In this document: positions 34,589-39,844 of the stretch, one piece after another
How positions within the stretch are numbered: position 1 is the stretch's first letter
Layout: the number at the start of each line of letters is the position of its first letter
From: Bacteroidales bacterium
GTDB lineage: Bacteria > Bacteroidota > Bacteroidia > Bacteroidales > Muribaculaceae
Length of the DNA: 39,844 nucleotides
Direction of reading: 5' to 3'
NCBI GenBank assembly: GCA_020859755.1
Contig: JAJBVP010000248.1
Location: forward strand, 1 to 39,844
Position numbers and translations under genes: made by a program
The notes under the pieces: generated by a model
The model's input: the letters and a program-made list of their open reading frames with translations, nothing else
Database searches by the model: none
Told to the model about the DNA's origin: nothing

Positions 34589-34754
34589 TATTGGAAAAAT
34601 GGGTTGTGGATTGGTGACAATAATTGGGGTATGTATACACGACAACACCCCCAGGGATCCGTAGGCCTTGCTTAGCGCTTGCCGATTCGATCACCCCGGG
34701 AGAGCGGAGGGTTGCCGATGAAGAGGCTTGTGGATCAAAGTGATCCCTGCTGGA

Positions 34755-34940
34755 TTACACAGCCGCGAATTTCTCGATGGCGAGCTTGCCGCGATAGTAA
34801 CCGCACTCGTTGCAAACGGTGTGGTAGATGTGCCATGCGCCGCAGTTGGGGCAAACGGCGAGCGTGGGCATAGCGGCCTTGTCGTGGGTGCGACGCTTGG
34901 CGGTGCGGGTCTTGGATTGCTTTCGTTTAGGATGTGCCAT
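34755..34940 (-). CDS. rpmF: 50S ribosomal protein L32
   Basis: A 61-residue basic ribosomal protein, MAHPKRKQSKTRTAKRRTHDK, with the zinc-ribbon cysteines C30xxC33 and C43xxC46 intact. It lies 29 nt after the YceD-like gene, the conserved pair. Confidence 0.97.
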   Translation of the reverse strand: MAHPKRKQSKTRTAKRRTHDKAAMPTLAVCPNCGAWHIYHTVCNECGYYRGKLAIEKFAAV

Positions 34941-34969
34941 TTCTTATTTAATCTTTTATTGTTAATATA

Positions 34970-35533
34970 TCAATTGAGGTCCTTGAGGGCGTCCCAGCGC
35001 GGGTCGGTGGGAGCCTCTTCGGTGCTGTCTATTTGGTCGATTTCGTCGAGCAACTCGTCCTCCATCTCGTCGCCCGACGTGCGAGCGCGGTGTTTCTTGA
35101 GCATCGCGCTCATGGCGCGGTTGCACTTGCCCAGGGGATGCACGTGGCGCGCCGGGATGGCCAGCACCACCGTGTCGTAAATCATGTAGGCCACGTTGAG
35201 GTAGTTGTCGCTCTCGGGGATCTCCAGGATGTCGTCCGAGTCGTCGTTGTAATCCTCGCCGTATTTCACGCCGATGTGGTAAGTGGCCTCGATTGGAAGC
35301 ACGAGGTCGTCAAGGCAACGGTCGCACAAGAGGGTCACCTCGCCGTTGATGGCGAAATTGAGGTCGTAGAGGTCGCCCTTGTGGGTAGCAGTCAACGACA
35401 CGGTGAGGTCGGCACCCTTGACGTCGGTATTCTCCATGTTCTCGAAGAACGTCTTGTCGAGGTGATACTCAATCTCTTCGGTGCCTTGGGGCATCGATTT
35501 TAGCTGGATCTTGAATTGCGAAAACTTTCCCAC
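34970..35533 (-). CDS. YceD-like DUF177 protein
   Basis: A 187-residue acidic protein of the DUF177 family, always found just before rpmF; family members are linked to 23S rRNA accumulation. C70xxC73 (LLCDRCLDDLVLP) is the typical motif. The C-terminus ends DPRWDALKDLN, the common tail (DPRWAAL). Confidence 0.92.
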   Translation of the reverse strand: MGKFSQFKIQLKSMPQGTEEIEYHLDKTFFENMENTDVKGADLTVSLTATHKGDLYDLNFAINGEVTLLCDRCLDDLVLPIEATYHIGVKYGEDYNDDSDDILEIPESDNYLNVAYMIYDTVVLAIPARHVHPLGKCNRAMSAMLKKHRARTSGDEMEDELLDEIDQIDSTEEAPTDPRWDALKDLN

Positions 35534-35570
35534 GGAGGTGTTGGTTTACGAGTTGGTTGAAAAAACTTTG

Positions 35571-35578
35571 CAAAGTTA
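35571..35578 (-). promoter_or_regulatory. -7 box of the yceD-rpmF-fabH unit
   Basis: On the minus strand TAACTTTG, a perfect TAnnTTTG box, 38 nt before the DUF177 start. Confidence 0.6.
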
Positions 35579-35631
35579 GCGTTTTCCCGCGAAACTACCA
35601 ACTTTTTTCACAATTTAGCCTTTTTTCACCT

Positions 35632-36573
35632 TCACCTCCTTGGCTCGTGGCGCTTGCGGGCGGGGAGGGAAATGAGGAACTGGCGCAGGAGCCGCATCAG
35701 GGGGGCGGAGAGGATGATCAGGACAACCGAGACGATGACAAGGGCGACACCGAGGATGGCGCCGGGGCTCAGGCGCTCCCCGAAAGCGAGAATCCCCACC
35801 GCCAGGGCGGTGACCGGCTCGAGCGCGCCGAGGATGGAGGTGGGGATGGAGCCGATGTCGAGGATGGCGACCGTCATGGTCAAGAGGGAGACGACCGTGG
35901 GGAAAATGGCCAATCCGGCAACGTCGATCCAGGCCTCGGCGCATAGCGGGACGGGCTGCAGGGAGAACAGTCCGTCGAGCTGGACCACGAATACGAGTAT
36001 GCCGAATACCATGGAGTAAAAGGTGATTTTCAGAGTGTTGAGACGGCGCAGACAGCTTTTGTTGACCATTACCATGTAGATGGCGTAGGAGATGGCCGAT
36101 AGCAGGACAACCACCACTCCCCAGAGGTTGACCCCATCGCCGTCACCCTCGCCGTGGCCGAGCATGACGATGCCGACGATGGCCAGGGCGATAGCCGCGA
36201 CGGTGACCACCGAGACCCGCTCGCCAAACATCACGACCATCATGATGGTGACGAACACGGGGTAGACGAACAGGATGGTGGAAGCGATGCCCACGTCCAT
36301 CAGGTTGTAGCTTTGGAAGAGGAAGAGGGAAGAGAGGGCGAAGAGGATGCCGGCCACAAGCGCAACGGGTAGCTCTTTCCATGTCAACCGGAAATCGTGC
36401 CCCTTGTAGAGCATGAGTGCCCCGAGTATCAATGCGGCCACGAGGTAGCGGTAGAACAGCACCGACGGGACCTCCATGCCCATAAGGGCGAGAGGCCGAG
36501 CGAACAGGGGGTTGAGGCCGTAGGTGACTGCACCCAGGACGCCCATCACATATCCACGCGCGCGGTGATTCAT
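35632..36573 (-). CDS. EamA-family (DMT superfamily) transporter
   Basis: A 313-residue membrane protein with ten hydrophobic segments in two EamA halves: GVLGAVTYGLNPLFARPL...FYRYLVAALILGALML and GVVVVLLSAISYAIYMVMVNKS...; ILGALEPVTALAVGILAFGERLSPGAILG is the typical end of the second repeat. The substrate cannot be told from sequence; relatives move amino acids or metabolites outward. It is separated from the upstream MFS gene by a strong terminator. Confidence 0.9.
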   Translation of the reverse strand: MNHRARGYVMGVLGAVTYGLNPLFARPLALMGMEVPSVLFYRYLVAALILGALMLYKGHDFRLTWKELPVALVAGILFALSSLFLFQSYNLMDVGIASTILFVYPVFVTIMMVVMFGERVSVVTVAAIALAIVGIVMLGHGEGDGDGVNLWGVVVVLLSAISYAIYMVMVNKSCLRRLNTLKITFYSMVFGILVFVVQLDGLFSLQPVPLCAEAWIDVAGLAIFPTVVSLLTMTVAILDIGSIPTSILGALEPVTALAVGILAFGERLSPGAILGVALVIVSVVLIILSAPLMRLLRQFLISLPARKRHEPRR

Positions 36574-36605
36574 TATTTATATAACAAATGAGAGGGAGGA
36601 GGGTT

Positions 36606-36638
36606 GAAAAAGGAGACGGGCCACAGGGGCCCGCCTCC
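36606..36638 (-). terminator. intrinsic terminator after the MFS transporter
   Basis: On the minus strand GGAGGCGGGCC and GGCCCGTCTCC pair with one G-T, around a 5-nt loop, followed by TTTTTC. It closes the MFS transporter gene and separates it from the EamA gene. Confidence 0.85.
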
Positions 36639-36662
36639 GGGAAATTTTTTGAGGCGTCCAAG

Positions 36663-38531
36663 CTAAATTTCGGAAACGGCGGGGGTCTCCTGGACGGGCT
36701 CGTCGTCCTTGGGATCGTGCTCCTTGATGATGGCTACGCAGAGGGCGCCGATAACCAAGGAGATACCGGCGATTACCATCATCAGGTACTGGGGAGCCAG
36801 GGAGTCGGCACTGCCCAATCCCGAGAGGATCCAGCCGCCAGCCAACGCGCCGATGATCTGCGGGATGCAGATGGAGCAGTTGAACAGGCCGAGGTAGGCG
36901 CCGATGTTGCCACCCTTGAGCGAGTTGGTGAGGATGGTGAACGGCCATGCGAGCATAGCTGCCCAAGCGCAACCGATGAGGACGAACGACACGAACAGCA
37001 GATAGGGGTTGGTGAAGAAACCTGCCGAGATGAAACCTCCAGCGCCGAGCAACAGGCTCAGGGAGTAAGAGAACTTGCGGCTGCGGAAGCGGGGGAGTGC
37101 CACTGCCCAGAGCACCGAGCCGATGGCCTGAATGGCGAAGAGGATGCCTACCCAGTTGCCGGCGTCGTTGTACTCCTTGCTCTCGGTGTTGAGCACGACG
37201 TGGGTGGCGAATTCGGCCAAGCGGGGATGCTTCAGCTCTTTAACCTCGGCCTCGTCGATGAAGAGGGCGCCGGTGTGGGGGTCGTGGGTGACGATGCCCG
37301 CGAGGGTGATGTTGATAGGCTTGTTGACCTTGTGGATGATGCTCAAATGGTCAACCAGTGTGATCGACTTGGGGGCGTCCTGGGGCAGACCGCCGTTGAT
37401 CGACAGCTTGGCACCCTCGGTGTTGATGATTTCGCCGAAACGGAAGTTGGGCACGCCATTGGTGGAGGTGATCAGGTCGTTGTTGACCACATCGACGGGA
37501 GCCGCGCCCTCACGCAGGATGGAGAGCGACTTGACGGGGATCACCTCGCCCGGCTGCTCGGGGCACTCGTAGCCGGCCACGGTAGCCTTGCCGTTCTCCA
37601 TGATCACTATCGTGTCGTTGTAGAGAATGTATTTCTTGGAGAAAGTCTGGTCGCCGTCGGTGATGCCGTAGATAGAGGTGGTCTCAGGGCAGTCGAAGGC
37701 GTTCTTGGCGATGGTGCCGTTGGTGTAGGTCCACATGAACAGGAATGCGAACCAGCAGAAGAACTGTACCAACCCCACGGTCCAGAATGTCTTAGGAGCC
37801 TTGACCAGGAGCTTGAATACGTTGGTTTTCTCCTTTTTGCCCTCTTCCTTTACCTCGCCGCCACCGTTGTACTCGGCGTAGACGTGCGGGGGCCATTCCT
37901 TGATCTTGGCCAGGGAGTAGACGACGCACAGCAAGAGGATGGCGGCGCCGATATAGAACGAGTAGATTACCGTCTCAGGGATAACGCCCTCAGCGGCAGT
38001 GTTTTGAAATCCGATCCACGTCAAGATGAAAGGGAACACATAGCCTACGATTGAACCTGCGTTGCACAGGAAGCTCTGGATAGAGTAGGCCAGTCCCTTT
38101 TGCTTTTCGTTGACCATGTCGCCCACGAGCATTTTGAACGGCTGCATGGCCATGTTGATCGAGGTGTCGAGCAACATCAGGGCGATCAAGCCGATAAGGA
38201 TGGCCGAGGACACAGCGAGGCCGAATGAACCGGCGTTGGGCAACAGGCACATAACAATCACAGCCACAAGCGCGCCGATAATCAAGTAGGGCAGGCGACG
38301 ACCGAAGCGATTCCAAGTTTTGTCGCTCAGAGTGCCTACGACCGGCTGCACGATAAGGCCCATCAACGGGGGTAGAATCCAGAAGTAACTCAGGTCGTGG
38401 GGGTCGGCACCCAGGGTGGCAAAGATACGCGACACATTGGCGCTTTGCAACGCGTAGGCGATCTGCACGCCGAAGAATCCGAAGCTCAGGTTCCAAAGCT
38501 TCCAGAATCCTAAATCAGGTTTAGTTTTCAT
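36663..38531 (-). CDS. MFS sugar transporter (SLC45/GPH-like) with a large insertion
   Basis: A 622-residue transporter with about 12 helices. LWNLSFGFFGVQIAYALQSANVSRIFATLGA, GPLVQPVVGTLSDKTWNRFGRRLPY and the LLDTSINMAMQPFKMLVGDMV segment match the sucrose/maltose-type (SLC45-like) MFS proteins common in Bacteroidetes, which bring maltose or other disaccharides through the inner membrane; the actual substrate is not shown. Normal members have about 450 residues. Here about 165 residues (about 285-450) lie between TM7 and TM8, a beta-rich stretch (YGITDGDQTFSKKYILYN...) that would be on the periplasmic side. It has its own terminator; nfo lies upstream in the same direction. Confidence 0.85.
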   Translation of the reverse strand: MKTKPDLGFWKLWNLSFGFFGVQIAYALQSANVSRIFATLGADPHDLSYFWILPPLMGLIVQPVVGTLSDKTWNRFGRRLPYLIIGALVAVIVMCLLPNAGSFGLAVSSAILIGLIALMLLDTSINMAMQPFKMLVGDMVNEKQKGLAYSIQSFLCNAGSIVGYVFPFILTWIGFQNTAAEGVIPETVIYSFYIGAAILLLCVVYSLAKIKEWPPHVYAEYNGGGEVKEEGKKEKTNVFKLLVKAPKTFWTVGLVQFFCWFAFLFMWTYTNGTIAKNAFDCPETTSIYGITDGDQTFSKKYILYNDTIVIMENGKATVAGYECPEQPGEVIPVKSLSILREGAAPVDVVNNDLITSTNGVPNFRFGEIINTEGAKLSINGGLPQDAPKSITLVDHLSIIHKVNKPINITLAGIVTHDPHTGALFIDEAEVKELKHPRLAEFATHVVLNTESKEYNDAGNWVGILFAIQAIGSVLWAVALPRFRSRKFSYSLSLLLGAGGFISAGFFTNPYLLFVSFVLIGCAWAAMLAWPFTILTNSLKGGNIGAYLGLFNCSICIPQIIGALAGGWILSGLGSADSLAPQYLMMVIAGISLVIGALCVAIIKEHDPKDDEPVQETPAVSEI

Positions 38532-38592
38532 GCGTTGTTTTGAGGTGAAAAAAATTCGATGTAAGTATGTGGTTTATTATCTCTCATGGTTA

Positions 38593-39438
38593 TTACTGGG
38601 CGGCTTGCGAGTAGAGCCAGGCGATTTCGTCGGCCCACAGGGAGTCGTCGGGGGTTTCGAGTATCAATGGTATTTCGTCGAATCGGGAGTCGCGCATCAG
38701 CCGGGTGAAGAAGTCGCGTCCCAGAGCACCTTGGCCGATCGAGGCGTGACGGTCGACGCGAGAGCCGCATCCCTTCTTGCTGTCGTTGATGTGCATAGCC
38801 TTGAGGTAGTCCAGGCCGATCACCCGGTCAAATTCCTGCCAGGCTTGCTCGTAACCCTCCTCCGAGGCGAGATCGTAACCGGCGGCCAGGGTGTGGCACG
38901 TGTCGACGCACACGCCTATGCGGTCCTTCTGGTCGACCAGCTCGATGATGCGGGCGATGTGCTCGAAACGGTGGCCGAGGTTGGAGCCTTGGCCGGCGGT
39001 GGTTTCGATGACGGCCATTACTCCACGGGTGGCCTCAAGTACTTGGTTGATCGACTCGGCGATGCGCTGCAGGCAATCGTCCTCGTCCATAAGGTTGAGG
39101 TGGGAACCGGGGTGGAAGTTGAGCATCTCCAGGCCCAGCTGCTCGCAACGGCGCATCTCGTCGAGGAATGCCTCGCGGCTTTGGGCGAGCTTGTCCTCGT
39201 CGGGCGATCCCAGGTTGATCAGGTAGCCGTCGTGGGGGAGGATGTAGGCCGTGGAGAAACCGTGCTCGGCGCAGTTGCTTTTGAATTCCGTGATATCCTT
39301 GTCGGTCAATGGCTTGGACGACCAGCGGTTGGGGCTGCGGGTGAACACGGCAAAGGCTTTGGCTCCGATTTCGGCTGCGCGAATCGGTGCTTGGGCGATA
39401 CCTCCGGCTACTGACACATGGGCTCCTATCCTTTTCAA
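38593..39438 (-). CDS. nfo: endonuclease IV (AP endonuclease)
   Basis: Zinc-dependent apurinic/apyrimidinic endonuclease of base-excision repair. Its 281 residues hold the metal-ligand motifs HVSVAGG, LNFHPGSHL, IETTAGQGSNLG, VCVDTCHTLAAGYD, MHINDSKKGCGSRVDRH and LETPD, all intact. A TAACTTTG box lies 28 nt upstream on the minus strand. Confidence 0.96.
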   Translation of the reverse strand: MKRIGAHVSVAGGIAQAPIRAAEIGAKAFAVFTRSPNRWSSKPLTDKDITEFKSNCAEHGFSTAYILPHDGYLINLGSPDEDKLAQSREAFLDEMRRCEQLGLEMLNFHPGSHLNLMDEDDCLQRIAESINQVLEATRGVMAVIETTAGQGSNLGHRFEHIARIIELVDQKDRIGVCVDTCHTLAAGYDLASEEGYEQAWQEFDRVIGLDYLKAMHINDSKKGCGSRVDRHASIGQGALGRDFFTRLMRDSRFDEIPLILETPDDSLWADEIAWLYSQAAQ

Positions 39439-39465
39439 GGCTTGTGGCGTCTAAGATTCAACCCA

Positions 39466-39473
39466 CAAAGTTA
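39466..39473 (-). promoter_or_regulatory. -7 box of nfo
   Basis: On the minus strand TAACTTTG (plus CAAAGTTA), a perfect TAnnTTTG, 28 nt before the nfo start. Confidence 0.55.
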
Positions 39474-39559
39474 ATAAAAATTTTTAAAAAGCAACTCCAG
39501 TACCAAGAAAAATCACCGAAAATCGCAAGCCCGGGGGATAATGAACAATGCTCTACAGG

Positions 39560-39844
39560 CTTTAATGATTTAACGATTTAAAGGGTCAGCTGCAAAACTG
39601 TGTGTATGAGCCCCACGGCCGATGGCGGCATCCCATGTCGTGACGCTGCTCCCCCTGGCAATAATCATGATCTTTAAACACACAATTTTGCAAGTGATAG
39701 CAATTTCTTTTTGTTTCTTTTGTTTCTTGCTGTTTCTTCGGGAGATAATTCTTAAGGGGGCATCAGGAAGGAATTTCTTTTGCGAGGGCGCCTAGGGGGG
39801 CCGGCCTTGGACGGCCATCACGCGGATGCCTAGGGGGGCCGGCC
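39560..39844. repeat. non-coding end region with inverted and direct repeats
   Basis: No credible gene was seen. Contents in order: a TTTAA-word dyad (39560-39583); a 14-nt inverted repeat GCAAAACTGTGTGT / ACACACAATTTTGC with one mismatch (39592-39605 and 39678-39691) around a 72-nt centre; a pyrimidine tract with repeated TTTCTTTTGTTTCTT (about 39705-39740); and two copies of GCCTAGGGGGGCCGGCC (39790-39806 and 39828-39844) with a 38-nt period, the second cut by the window edge. Confidence 0.65.

Noticed and set aside
36588-38054. 488-aa plus-strand ORF opposite the MFS transporter
   Set aside because: Antisense shadow; the minus-strand gene has MFS motifs, a terminator and clear membrane helices.
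39790-39844. CRISPR array
   Set aside because: Only two 17-nt copies with a 21-nt gap, no cas genes nearby, and the unit is too short and GC-rich.

Overview
The window reads as chromosomal DNA of a Bacteroidales bacterium, most likely a moderately GC-rich gut Muribaculaceae-type organism. The evidence is: promoters of the Bacteroidetes form (TAnnTTTG, with TTTG about 20 nt upstream), weak Shine-Dalgarno use, characteristic gene orders (dxs-trkA-trkH; purH-mreBCD-mrdA-rodA; yceD-rpmF-fabH-era-der), a DUF4369/thioredoxin-like lipoprotein, an AAA_14/DUF4143 ATPase and an Rpn-type PD-(D/E)XK protein. The family-level assignment is an inference; no 16S gene is present.

Layout. 1-85: 3' end of a 5S rRNA and the rRNA operon terminator. 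0.1-6.5 kb: RNA ligase RtcB, then a small membrane protein, dxs (isoprenoid precursor synthesis) and the Trk potassium uptake pair. 6.5-6.8 kb: a relic made of a promoter, a truncated tRNA-like sequence, a fragment of a TROVE (Ro60-like) gene and a terminator. 6.8-8.1 kb (minus): a DUF3089 lipoprotein hydrolase and a MerR regulator, divergent from alaS (8.2-10.9 kb). 10.9-12.8 kb: an AraC-type regulator and an Rpn/PDDEXK nuclease-like protein. 12.9-16.8 kb (minus): a tripartite efflux operon tolC-emrA-emrB with a roughly 250 nt leader. 17.2-17.8 kb (minus): an unknown secreted protein. 18.0-25.5 kb: purH and the rod-shape/elongasome genes mreB, mreC, mreD, mrdA (PBP2) and rodA. 25.5-31.1 kb: the AAA_14 ATPase behind a 33-bp iteron promoter, YqgE, a thioredoxin-like lipoprotein, and two convergent glycosyltransferases. 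31.1-35.5 kb (minus): der, era, fabH, rpmF and a YceD-like gene. 35.6-39.4 kb (minus): an EamA transporter, a sugar-type MFS transporter with a large extra domain, and endonuclease IV. 39.4-39.8 kb: non-coding, with inverted and direct repeats.

Most of the window is housekeeping. The strongest unusual signal is that rtcB and the TROVE relic, about 6.4 kb apart, each have a promoter whose -7 box (TAnnTTTG) is preceded by the same palindrome ACGACA-N5-TGTCGT, 10-11 nt upstream, where the -33 box would lie. This suggests a dedicated RNA-repair / Ro60 regulon in Bacteroidales. The relic keeps its promoter, the 5' half of a tRNA-like element and a strong terminator, so it may still make a short RNA. 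Other points of interest are heptanucleotide arrays in several spacers (one includes the trkH start codon), CACTATA iterons with an exact 33-bp period in front of the AAA_14 gene, a recurrent 23-nt repeat that has entered a glycosyltransferase reading frame, and an unusual extracytoplasmic-type insertion in the MFS transporter.
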